From Temnopleurus reevesii (Eukaryota; Echinodermata; Echinoidea; Temnopleuroida; Temnopleuridae), in contig BQKZ01000005.1 of NCBI GenBank assembly GCA_036244855.1, forward strand, positions 126,303 through 190,302: a stretch of 64,000 nucleotides of DNA, written 5' to 3'. The position numbers and the translations under genes were made by a program. Position 1 is the first letter of the stretch; the number at the start of each line of letters is the position of its first letter. This document shows, in pieces, positions 36,601 to 48,458 of this stretch. The notes under the pieces were generated by a model. The model ran no database searches, was not told where the DNA came from, and was given only the letters and a program-made list of their open reading frames with translations.

Positions 36601-39600
36601 TCCCAATAATCTCTACAGGTGTAACTCATGCTACTGTTGTGTACCACAACAGTAGAATGAGTATAAACTTGCCAAATTTTGTAGATTGTTTATTTTGTTG
36701 TCTGGTTAAACAGATAGATAAACAGTGTTATTTAAAATTTTAATTTAGTACCCTTGATAAAGTACAATATGCATGGAAAATTATTCATACACACGTCTCT
36801 GTAATCGTAACTATGAAAATGGATAAAGAGTGGGAAACATGAGCAACCCTTATTCTACCATATCACTTGCTATTTTTAAAAAGTGTAGAACAGACATTTC
36901 ATGTATATTTACATAACATAATATCAATAACGGTCAAATCCTTCCTGTATCAGAGTCATTGTAAGTAGTTAAATGCCTTTTTGTGTACTATCTAATTGTA
37001 TACTTACCATTTAGTTACTTTCCTCAAGGCGCTAAAATTATCTCCAATATATTTTCCACCTTCTAGAGTTCCTGAAGATAGAATTCTTCCGTTTGGCATG
37101 AAAGATAACTTCTGGGAGATGGGAGCCATTGGACCGTGTGGGCCGTGTACTGAGATACACTTTGATCGCCTTGGTAACAGGAATGCATCAAATCTGGTCA
37201 ATAGTGACAACCCAGATGTACTAGAGATATGGAATCTTGTCTTCATGCAGTTTTACAGGTTTGTCTGGCAATGCTCAAGAAGAAAACTGTGAGAGTTTTG
37301 TTCAAAAGTTGCAATTGACCACAAGTTGCACGTGATCGGAACGCCCCAATCAAAATCATTGTTTCATGCACGTCTTATGAAACCGCGTGTTACAATTTGC
37401 AACTGATCTGCTGTTGATTTGCAATGAATTGAATATTTTGAACAACACCCCTACTGAATAAGAGTTGAGTATGGAAAATTAGGTTAGTCTTGGAATGTTG
37501 GTTCACAAATGGTTATTTATAGATAATTACCTGTTCAAATAGGCTACAGAATTTTACATATAATTGAGAGATTTCCTTAATAGGTGGGATGAAGAATGGG
37601 ATATTGCAAGAAATATCTGATGAGTTCCTGTCAACTTTCTACTAAAATGGTTGGCACATCTTGTTTATGAATAGTGCCTTATAGTGCACAGCACTTTGAT
37701 GGGGGAGATGTTTTCTAAGTTTTGTTACTGGAACTCAAGAATTTTTCATGAGTAAATGTGATATTATGTTAACCCATTGACTACTGAATTCTGTAATTCC
37801 CATAGACTTTGTGCAGAGACAACCAGAGTCCAGTAGCCAATGGGTTAAACCTCTTTGCATTGTGACAATGTCCCTCTATTCTGTATCATAGGAATGACTC
37901 TGGTCAGCTTCATGATCTACCCAAGCATCATGTAGATACCGGAATGGGGTTAGAAAGACTGTTGTCTATCCTACAAGGAGTTCCTTCAAGTTATGACACA
38001 GACTTGTTCAGACCTCTCATCAAGACACTAGAAGAGGTAACAATCTGTATTTAAAAGTAATGAAAAGATCATCATTGACTACTTCAACTCAGGACAAAAT
38101 TTTTCAAGAGTGTTGCATATTATGAGAATGATAACAGAAGCTCGGGAATAAAAGTCTGTCTATTTTGATATTTGACGCCGAGTCGTGATGGCGATGTCTT
38201 TTCACACATTGCTGGATGTCATGCTGTTTAGTAGATGGAAAAGGACTCTACCAGTTTTGAATACCATAAGCCAGTGAATCAGACTCTACAGCATTTTATG
38301 CAATAATTTGATGAGAATCATGTGATGCTATTTCATTGTGGAATAGGTTATAACCCAAAACGGTGATTGCTGCTATGAATTGGGAAAGGCACCTCCCAGT
38401 ATTGTAAAATGGGATGAAATTCCAATCTGGTGTGATGTTATATATAACCCACAGTTACACATTATAGCAGCTGATATTTTGACTATTGCCTGACATTCTC
38501 TGCTTTTCCTTTGTTCTGTAATAGGCCTGTCCAGTGAGACCATATCAGGGTCTAGTAAGAGAGAAAGACCAGGACTACATTGATACAGCCTATAGAGCTG
38601 TAGCAGACCATGTGAGAATGCTGACTGTAGCTATTGCTGATGGATGAAGACCAGACTCACAAAAACGTGGGTAAGAACATGATATTTTACCTTGCTTCCA
38701 TTGTCACTTAAACATGACAAGGTTTGATTTGGACTAGATATACATCGATACAGCTTACAAGGCTGTCACAATTCATGTAAGAATGCTCTCTATGCATTAT
38801 GCTGATGGATGTAAAGTAGATTCTGAGAACCGTGAAATTGCAATATGGTAATGTTCCTTGATCAACCTTTGACATATCTCTACTAAGGTTTGATTGGATG
38901 AAACCTACAGGACTTTAGAGATGGATGTGAATCAAAAGCACAAATAAGTTTGTAAAACTTGGCTATTACTTGTCCATGATTAACTTCTTGCAATAAATGG
39001 TATAATCAGCGAAGAAGTTACACTTCTAGAATATAAGAAGAAGAAATATAAGGAATCTATAGTATTTTGTTTGAACTCTATAATTAAGACTCTATCGAAA
39101 GGAATAATTTTCAACTTTATACTGTCTATTATATAGCATCATCACTGTGACATATTTCTATCAATTTTTGTTACCTGTAGGTATGTGATAAAGAGAGTGA
39201 TACGGAGAGCAGTGCGTTATGCTACAGAGAAACTTCAAGCCTCACCTGGTACCTTAGGGAGTCTTGTTCCTTTGGTTGTAAATTCATTGGTAAGGTTCGA
39301 CAGAGTTAATATGGGCAATTTATGAATTGTGTATATCCAATTTCTGTACATTAAACTTTTTAGAAATAATTGGAAATGAGTGATAGTATGTTCCTGAACC
39401 CTAGTTGATGCGCATTATGTTGCATTTTGAACAAGAGGATATGCGCAAATTTATGCCCTGAACATCTTCTGGAGGGAAACAAATTAATTGTCTCAATTTT
39501 TGACGACTTCATAAATTTCTTCTTCTTCTTCTTATGTTCATAATCTGCTCCCATTGATAAATAAAACTTGTTTCGGACTGTACAGTGGAATCTCATTGAA

Positions 39601-42600
39601 AAGGCAGTAATATTTCAAACGAGATATTGTAAGTTGATTTTCCTAGCCCCAACTCTTTGTATCCTATCATATTTTGAACCTTGTAAAACAAGGGTTATAT
39701 TTAACGACCCCAATGATCTCGTCATAGGAGGTCCCACTGTGCCTCTATTTTTATCCAAGGACATTTAGTAAGTTCAAGTAATCTTTATAATTTCAGGGAG
39801 ACACATATCCAGAATTGGAAAAGCAACCAGACTACATCACTGATATCCTAAACAGAGAAGAAGAACAATTCTTAACAACTCTGAAGAAAGGAGAGAAGTA
39901 CCTCAAGAAATCACTTGCTGAACTGCCCTCACAGAAAGTATTACCAGGTAACAAGTTCTCATCGGTGATCCAACAACCTTAATCCAGTCAGGTTTAAATC
40001 TTTCATTACGTGTATATTATCAATGTATTCTATTTTTAATAGTTATGGAAAGATAATGACATATAATAAGTTTATGAATTCATTATTTATGAATTTGACC
40101 AGATGAAACTTAATTGTCAGCCTACAATATTTCTGTTCTAACTCACTTGTCAATTGTGTTGAGATAAAGGTCAATATCTTGAAACTCAGAAGTTTTCATC
40201 CAGCAATTTGCTTCTTTTAATCATATGTTTATATAATCTGTAAAAAAAAAAATCTAGAAGCTACTGCTGTAGCTGGCTTTTTTTATTTCCCGTATTGTCC
40301 CTTCTCTTATTGTCAGAAAGTGTCTATAAGCCTCAGTACAAATGTTTATATCAACCATCCATTTTGCTTATTGTAGGTGACATCGCCTGGAAGATGTATG
40401 ATGCCTTTGGGTTTCCACTTGACCTGACGACCCTGATTGCCAGTGAACATGGTCTAGGAGTTGATCTTGAGGGATTTGAGAAGTCCAGGCTAGAATCTAA
40501 AGAGGTAGGTAAAGAAATAAAATATTTTCATAAAGTACAGCTTGAAGTTTGCAATCGCTAGAGCAACATAGGGCTGGGTACCTTCATTGCCAGTAAACGT
40601 CCTTTGGTTATGATGCAGAGATCCTTATTTTCAAGGTAGTCAATTTAGGTACATGTATGCAAGAATTGAAGTGCATTCATTTCCAAATGAATTTTGATGC
40701 TTTTTTTTCAAACACGTATGAATGCATTACTATGATTCCATTTAGTTCACTTCTGAATGCTTCATGATGCCTTGGTGGTGGTATTAGGTTTTGACAGCAC
40801 GCCAGTCAAAAATTGACTATATGTGCTATATGATGCCTTGTTTTAGATCACTTCTATATCTACGCATTATACTCATTTCTTTTTTTATTACTTTTGAATG
40901 CATTTTTGTTTTGTTTAGGTTGTTTGTGAATGTTTGTATGATTCTTTTATTTCATTTGTGAATTTTCGACTCATTTCTTTTAGATTACTTTTGAATGCAT
41001 TCCATACTGTTGTTCTTTTTATCAATTTTGAATGCATTCTGATGCTTTGTTTTAGATGACTTTCTGAATACATTGTGATGCTTGGTTTTCAATCGTTCCT
41101 GAATCCATTCTTGTGATTTCTTTTAGATCACTTTTTAATCCACTCTCATGCTGAATGCATTCCAATGCCTTGTTTCCAATTAATTCTCTACACATTCTAT
41201 TCTGTATTTCAGATCACTTCCAGAGGAGGCATCAAGAACCAGCAGGTGCTCTCAACCATCAAACTAGAAACCACAGACATCAAACATCTCCAGGATCATA
41301 GTGTTCAGACTACAGATGACTCATATAAATACAACTATCAGCATCAGGAACCTGGCAAATATGGTAGGCTCCAATAGACAGTGCATACTTGCTAACCTAA
41401 AATCAGACCTCAAACTTTTCAGTCATTTTATGTTTCATAGGGGAATACGAAAATCAAAAGAAATCAGAAAATGATTGCAAACAGAACGTTATGGTATTGT
41501 CCCTAACTCTAACTGGTTTGTAGAGGTTTTGGTTGAAACTTCTGCTACAGAATAAATAATTGACGTGTTATGTTTGCACAATTTCAAAATTATGGAAATG
41601 CAGTATTGCTTCTTTTGTTGAAAGTATCTCAAAGTAGATGTTGGTTTAGATATGGCCAGTATTATCTTTACTGAGAATGGAATTTTACAAGACCAAGATG
41701 AGGAAAGGAGAATCATGCTTTGAGCTAAGACTGTTTTGAATATATTGCACTTAACTGTTTTAAAACATGGCGTCTGATTGTCATTGTTTCTTGGTTCAAG
41801 GAAAAAATAGTATGGGCTTTATAGTAGAAGATGACACCAATATCTACAATAAACTCATCAATATCTAACCTCAAATCACATTTCTGCCATCCAGCTTTTC
41901 CTCACATCCATGCCCACATCTTGGCCTTGAAGACTGCGGGAGGATTTGTAGAGAGCGCCCCCAGTGGTCAGGAATGTGGTGTAATCTTGAATCGGACTAC
42001 ATTTTATGCTGAGCAGGGTGGACAGCAGTGGGATGAAGGATCGATTGTGTCTGCCAATGATGAGGTGAGTATTCCTTGATCATAGGGAGATTTTAATGGA
42101 TCATTTGATTTTTTTTTTATCTGTTCACAATCTATTCACAATTTACGGTTTGGAATGCCCAGAAATAGGGCCCAGAAATAATTCATTTAGTACAGAGATA
42201 GCACATTGGGCAGATATGATCAGGATAGTCTTCATATCGTATGTATTGCTATACATCTCAACTTCCAGCCACAAGTTATTTTACTTGAAATAATTATTTT
42301 ACTCTGAATAGCTATTCATAGATAATATACAGATATTGTTCATTCAATGGATTAAAATGGGTTGATATGACATATTTTGTTCTATATAAACTGTTCTAGG
42401 TTTACTGTAAATTCAAGGCATATGAATTATCTAATATGAACTGATACTCTATAAGCTGAAATTTTTGCTGGAAATTTATTTTCATGAATTTTGTGACAAC
42501 AAATTTGCTAAAATACTCACTCATTAGAATGTCCATAGACTTGTGAACAACAGTTTTTCATAAGATGAATAGAAACAAAAATTGCTAATATGTGAAATGG

Positions 42601-45600
42601 TCTGAAGTTCAGTGATTTCATTATAATTTATGTACGCTAAAATATAGCTTTTACACTAACTTACCAATTGATTTATCTCTGTAGGAGCTGATGTTTTCTG
42701 TTTATGATGTGCAATCTTATGGTGGTTACATCCTTCACCTTGGTACTACAGCTGAAAGTCTATCCATAGGTGATCATGTATCATTGTATATAAATGAGGT
42801 GAGTAATAGAATTCAAATAATCTGTAAGCATCTTCAAAAGCTATTTTTGCAGCTATTTTCTCACAAACGTCCTCAATTCTAGTTGCAAGAATTACATGTG
42901 CATATCCAAATTATGACACCAGCATATTTATTTTTAATTTCTTTTTCTATTCTAAATTGATTGATATTTAGAATGATGGCACCTATCAATTTCTCCAGAT
43001 TTTACATCCAACATATGTTTATTGGTGGAGAGGGATGGATACTGATGTATTTGATAAGATTTTAGATGTTGTTTGATCATTTGGATCTGTTTATAAACAT
43101 TATGCAATGAGCACAGAAAAGAATTGTTCTTTGGGTGTTTCACCTATTCTTGAACAAAATGTAGTTTTCTTCGCGAATCAAGCTCAATGAATTTAATGTT
43201 TTTGTTCCACATATCAAAACATCTGAATGATACAACTTTGTCCTCATTTATATTTTCAGGATAGGAGAGAGAGGCTAATGAGGAACCACACTGGAACCCA
43301 TGTTTTGAACTTTGCCCTTCGTCAAGTTCTGGGTGATGTCGAGCAGAAGGGATCAATGGTGGCGCCAGATAAATTCAGATTTGATTTCAATGCTGAGGTA
43401 CGTGTAGCTTGAAATCTGATTAGCTGTTAGTTATTAAAAGGGAGGTCGGCTCCCCAATATGATAATTTTTCAAAAGGAACAGACAAATCAGATGAACGGA
43501 GCGACAATTGTTTTAGGAAAATCAGACAACTAATTTAAAAAAATTGATTTTTTTTTTTTCGTCAAATTGCCAATTTTATGACTCCGTTGATGCACTATTG
43601 ACCATTTCTTTTCCCCATGTTGCTACTACAAAAGTTCATTATTTGACCAATCATAACATTTTTTTCAGAACTTGAAAAACAGTTTATATTTTTGTATTGT
43701 CATGTCAATCCTCTTAAAATATCTAATGAACTAAAAATATTGAATTTCACAAAAATTCATCCCTTTAATTACTCAATTATTGAAGAATATTGAATTTTAG
43801 ATTCATGTACTCATGTTGTATTAAAAATGTATAACTCCAAAGGTTTCCCTCTATCTCCTCATTGCACATAGAAATCTCTATCCGACCGCCAGCTGCAGCA
43901 GATCTCCAGCATAGCCAATGATCTCATCTCCAAACGTCTCCCCGTCCATCGACAGCCTCTTCCTCTTCAGAAAGCCCTGGCCATTAAAGGTCTCAGGACA
44001 GTGGCTAGTGAGACCTACCCTGACCCGGTCACTGTGGTGTCCATTGGTCAGCAGGATAGTCAGCTTGACCTCAGTAGGTGTGGGATGGAGACATCACTTG
44101 AGCTTTGTGGTGGAACGTGAGTTCACAACTTTTTATCAATTTTTTCTAGCAGAGACTTACTATAGAAATGTTAAACATTTTCTTCTCACTGAATTTCTTC
44201 CATCAATTTGTTGTTTATTACAAATTCATTTGGCGGGTTGTGTATGGGTGCGTTTGGTTATATTTTTGTCCTAGCTTTGTATGCTAGACCATTTCCTACA
44301 AATTTCATCTATGGCTTCTATTAACCCTCATTGTTTTAGTAAATTATCATGAAAACCTCCATCTGTCTGTCTATTTATTCTTCCTTTTTTTCCTCTATAT
44401 CTTATTCCTTTATTCTTTCTCTCTCCCTCATTTTTGCCTCTTGATCTTACTCTATCTTTCTCTCTCACTCAGATTGATCTCAAGTTTTTGTCTACATTTC
44501 TGTCTCTCCCTCTCTATTGTAGGCATGTAGATAACACTGGTCATCTTCGTAGACTGGTCATCATATCTGAGAAGCTGGTCAGTAAAGGTGTGAGAAGACT
44601 GACCGTTGTAACAAGCAATGATGTCATGCTAGCAGACTATACCTCCAACAAGTTTCTTCAAAGACTCAGCCTTTTAGAGACAGAGGTAAAGCCCCAGTCA
44701 CATAGGGCCCTGGAAGCTACACAATTCAACATGACTCTTTGATCGCAGGCACCTTACTGTGAACTAAAGAAAGAGTTGTGTTGAATCGTGTTGTTTCCGT
44801 GCTTTTATGTGACTGGGGCCTAAGATGGGTGTATGCATCTTTTCCATAATGGAAAATCTCAAATATTGCAGAAATATTTTACATGAGTTGAGTGGTGTAA
44901 ATCCTTCTCATTAATGCAGTCAAAGAAGACTGTAGGAATTAAATCGAGGAACTAGAACTTATAATAAGCTGATATTTTGACATCGACCTACTGTCTTGAT
45001 TATGGCGAATTATTACCAGCGAAAGATGAATGACCTTTTTGAGTGCAGAGGTACCCCACACCGAACCATCTCTCTAATGGACCGTTCCCGTTTGTGTAAT
45101 AGGATGAAATGGAGGCATTCTCTCTTTTTAAGAAAGTCATTTGGGAATGCACAGATGAATCCATCTTCAAGACTGCAGATTGCTGTCAAATCGTCGGCTC
45201 ATTGTATGATGTCCCGTTTCATCATTTGATCACCTCAATGATTTACGAGAAATTCATTAGAAAATTTGAAGGAACATAAAGCAGTGAAATGATATGCACC
45301 TCTAAGTGCATATCGTTTATCGCATATCGTTTATATCGCATATCGTTTAAATTTACCCGAGTCTTTCTTGAAGTTAAGAATGATTTTACAAATGACTCGC
45401 ACATGTCTTAGGTATTATACTAATATCTAGTATTGACCAATTATTATGCCAATAACTGTTCATTAGTCAATCTTAAAGCCCATGTATAGTTTTGGTAAAG
45501 ATTAAAGAAATGTGAATTTTGGGGATATATACCATGACATATAGTTTCTATACACATTTCAAGATCATAGCATATTTTTCTACGAGCGAATTCTTTTGAA

Positions 45601-48458
45601 AATTTGAATTTGACCGTTAAATCGTATTTAGCGCCCTCTCTTGGTTATAACAATATTTTGCTTCTTATCGGGCATATAGAAAATTATTTCCAAGATTTTA
45701 TTAAAGCATGCTAAAAAGGAATACATAAAGAATAAATTCTGAAATTTTTATCCAATTCTGTTCATGAGAAGCTGTCCTTTATCAAGAAAGAAAATATTGA
45801 ATTCGCGTCGGGGGCTACGACGCTAAAATATTTTCCACACTTTAGGTTATAACTTTTCCAAAACTTGTTAATTTTTCGTACAATCTTTTGTACAACATGT
45901 TCATGATATCATGTTTCTTTTTAAGTAGATTTGAAGACAAAATTTGGCGATAAAAATATTCGCTTTTACCAAAACTATACTTGGGCTTTAACAACAGCAA
46001 GGTGGATCCATATTCAGTGTTTATTTCCTGTTTTCAGGAAAGACAAAATATATGGAAGATCTAAACGTGTATGTCATTGTCTTTTAACAGGTGCACAACT
46101 CATTGACCTCAAACAATGTGGAGGAGAGAGAGGATTTATCAGAATTGTTGGATAACTTCAAGGAAGATGTTGAGGGTGTTCATATTGATCTGTGGAAGAA
46201 GAGAGAGATGTCAAGACGAGTCGCTGATATGCAGACCAAACTTAAGAAAGCAGATAAACTCAACAAGAAATCTGTTATCAAAGAGGTCAGTGTTTTGGTG
46301 GTAACCATTGTAATTTCCAGCAAGAACTTTAGTCATTAAAATCTTTTGAGAAATTGAAGTGATATGAATGAATGCTGTAAAATGCTTTTTTTCTGAGCTG
46401 CTAACTTTTCTGAATTGTGTTGACCCAATTTAACAATGTTTTATATATTTTGTCGTTATTTATAGAGCAGCAAGCATTATATTGTCTATATGTCTATACT
46501 TTTGTGGAATTCAAAGTTTTGTAAGCATTGAATTCAAGATCTGAGTCCATAAATGATTTTTTCCAGGCTTGGCTCCATTTGTCAACATTATTTACAAAGT
46601 CTCTTCTATATCTAGCAGAAATAAAAGGCAGGGACATACAGAGATAAAAAGTGATTAAACACAAAATTGGAAATAGTTTGTTATGGTTCGCTGATGACAT
46701 AAACGGTTACTTCATATAGAAATTAGATTATGAAAATATTTTTCTAATATAAACTGCAATGAATCAATTTATACCTTACTTTAATAACCAAGGAAATGTG
46801 TAATACTATTCTTATACTCTGAAAGTAAGAGATCTATCATCATTATTGTTATTGTCATCTTCAACATTATTACTGTAACATTATTTATATAATGTTACTA
46901 CTTAATACAGGTTGCTGCGAGGCTTCAAGAACATTTAAAAAGAGACTGTGAAAGCCACTCTTGTCTTGTAGCCTTGGTAGGAGATAGTATTGACAATAAG
47001 GTGAGTTTACATAGGATCAGCTTTCATTTGAATTGAATCAAATAGGATGCTCTAAATGTTGATGTATTTGTTGCTTGCTTACAGAGTCAATAAACTTTTT
47101 AGGAATATAATGTCCCCCTTGTCCTTATTCTACATTATTTTTTAGTCATTGTATAATGTTCCATATAAAGCTGTCCTAAAGGAGAATTGGGAGAGCAAGT
47201 ATTAATCTAGGAAATGTAATCATAGTCTATATGAAATAAAAACTACCTAAGTCGGTCAGAATACAGTGTACTTTTTTTTTTTTTTACAAGATCCTTAATG
47301 TGTTTCTGTGAAAAATGTGTAAAGACGTTTTCATGCCACCCCCAATCTCTGGTGCACATGGGTGAATTTCTGGATGAAATACATGGAAACAATCATTGAA
47401 GACTGAGCCTTTCCAAAGTTTTTGCTCTTGGCAGCAATGCTTACCTTCATATTTCTCATCACAGTGCCCTCTCGTGAAAGTCTGTGCATGATTCCCTGAT
47501 TGTATTTGCTCTCTCTGCAGGCACTTTTGAAGATACATCAATTGATAGAAGGTGACTTTGATTCCAGCCCACTCATGCTACTCAGTACAGACAAGGACAA
47601 AGCTTACTGTATCTGCAGAGTGCCACAGGTATTTAACTATCTAGTTGGTATTTCTTTGAGTAATTAATGATTATGAGTGCCTTCAAACTTGTGATTTCCT
47701 TCAATCTTGATGACTGGTTTGAAAAAATAGATTAGGGCCAAGTCAAACCCAATTCTAATTTTTGGCACATTTCTAAAGATTTCAAGTTTTTTATCATGTA
47801 CACAAACATTTATTGCTCAGTCTCGTGTGGAAAGTCAAGGAGCAGGATGGTAACAAGAATGCTAAGACCATGATTTGTTATGCTTGAAACAATTGAAACC
47901 ATCAATAAAACAACTTTCATCTGTTAGTGATGTTTTCCAAAAATTATTTGCATTTATAAAGCCCCTTTTCGTAAGATTCAAAGTGCATTTGAGGGAAGGT
48001 AGAAGAAATACAGAACAGGCAATTTTGAAAAGTTAACAAATTTCATAATTTTGTATTCTGTCCTAATGTCTCATTGATTGATTTTGATTCTATTTACTTC
48101 TTATACACATTGCAACGATGATCTATGAACTTGTATACTGTGCTCATTCATCAATTGAAACCAGTTGATTTTTATTTAATAATTTTAATTATTCTCAACT
48201 ATAACTATATTTTTTTGCAATTTACCCGTTATTCATCTTAAATATTGTCTACATATTTCATATTTTCCTCTGAAGGATCTAGCATCTCGAGGTTTACATG
48301 CCAGTGAATGGATGGATCATGTGATGGCTGAGTTGGATGGGAAAGGATTCGGCTCAGAGACGTTTGCAAGAGGGCGTGGTCTCACACCTGACAGCATGAA
48401 AGACTGTACAGAGAAAGCAAGGCAATATGCAATACAGAGATTGGAAGGAAATACGTAA
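33673..48458 (+). CDS. AARS2: Alanyl-tRNA synthetase, mitochondrial (19 coding exons, one in-frame TGA)
   Basis: Exons: 33673-34029, 35268-35456, 36057-36202, 37067-37258, 37892-38036, 38525-38670, 39181-39289, 39797-39947, 40377-40504, 41213-41363, 41895-42064, 42685-42798, 43260-43397, 43872-44116, 44523-44685, 46091-46285, 46911-47000, 47521-47628, 48276-48458. All are GT/AG, every junction is in frame, and the total is 3120 bases. The enzyme charges tRNA-Ala with alanine. Diagnostic blocks are [34 protein letters not shown]-like [28 protein letters not shown]-like [20 protein letters not shown] (motif 3), [21 protein letters not shown] (editing domain), and the zinc ligands HTGTH and CGGTH. 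A basic, Ser-rich N-terminus of about 70 residues fits a mitochondrial leader, hence AARS2 not AARS1; human AARS2 is of similar length. ATG 33673 is preceded in frame by TAG at 33655. Codon 384 is TGA (38645-38647), within a conserved ADG-x-RPD stretch. Confidence 0.92.
34495..34620 (-). mobile_element. tRNA-derived SINE fragment in AARS2 intron 1
   Basis: The minus strand reads TGGTCTAGTGGTAAGACACC (A-box-like) and then GGATTCGATTCC (B-box-like), as in tRNA promoters. No paired acceptor stem can be formed, so it is a SINE or tRNA pseudogene and not a tRNA gene. Confidence 0.5.
37291..37452. mobile_element. MITE of the GGGGTGTTG family, copy in AARS2 intron 4
   Basis: It shares GTTCAAAAGTTGCAA, CAATCAAAATCATTGTTTCA and the right end TTTTGAACAACACCCC with the copy at 31385. 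The left terminus is degraded. It starts about 30 bp after the exon 4 donor. Confidence 0.65.
38738..38847 (+). pseudogene. Partial duplicate of AARS2 exon 6 in intron 6 (possible alternative exon 6b)
   Basis: Following GGACTAG, 110 bases encode [18 protein letters not shown] and then [12 protein letters not shown]. This aligns without indels to exon 6 ([22 protein letters not shown], stop, RPDSQKR). The copy has no stop in this frame, starts in phase 0 and meets a GTAATG donor in phase 2, the same phases as exon 6. The start of exon 6 ([12 protein letters not shown]) is missing and the acceptor tract is weak. It could be a decayed duplication or an alternative exon. A third, poorer trace may follow near 38905-38945. 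Confidence 0.6.
39581..39740. mobile_element. Diverged pogo-like MITE in AARS2 intron 7
   Basis: The left end TACAGTGGAATCTCATTGA and right end GGAGGTCCCACTGTG are imperfect inverted repeats of the pogo-like family in this window. TGATTTTCCTAGCCCCA is shared with the subfamily near 52.1 kb. Confidence 0.5.
40710..41212 (+). repeat. Degenerate minisatellite of acceptor-like units in AARS2 intron 9
   Basis: About a dozen degenerate copies, roughly 36 bp apart, of a unit like TTTTAGATCACTTYTGAATG followed by CATTCTGATGCTTTG. The array runs straight into the real exon 10 acceptor, TTTCAG then ATCACTTCC. At least five units keep a T-rich tract followed by TTAG and an ATCACTT-like or ATTACTT-like word. 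Confidence 0.7.
44690..44820. mobile_element. MITE with GCCCCAGTCACATA ends inserted at the AARS2 exon 15 donor
   Basis: The 131-bp element has inverted ends (AGCCCCAGTCACATA and TATGTGACTGGGGCC) and is flanked by TAA on both sides (44687-44689 and 44821-44823), a probable target duplication. The left TAA overlaps the GT donor of exon 15 (44686-44687). Confidence 0.8.
45309..45349. repeat. Short tandem repeat, unit about GCATATCGTTTA
   Basis: Three near-identical units of GCATATCGTTTA with TATC spacers lie in AARS2 intron 15. Confidence 0.75.

Noticed and set aside
38645..38647. TGA read as selenocysteine
   Set aside because: No alanyl-tRNA synthetase is known to use selenocysteine here, and I did not identify a SECIS-like element in the 3' flank. 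A null allele, base error or splice bypass is simpler.
33673..48458. Cytosolic alanyl-tRNA synthetase (AARS1)
   Set aside because: The long basic Ser-rich leader and the divergent C-terminal third fit the mitochondrial paralogue better.
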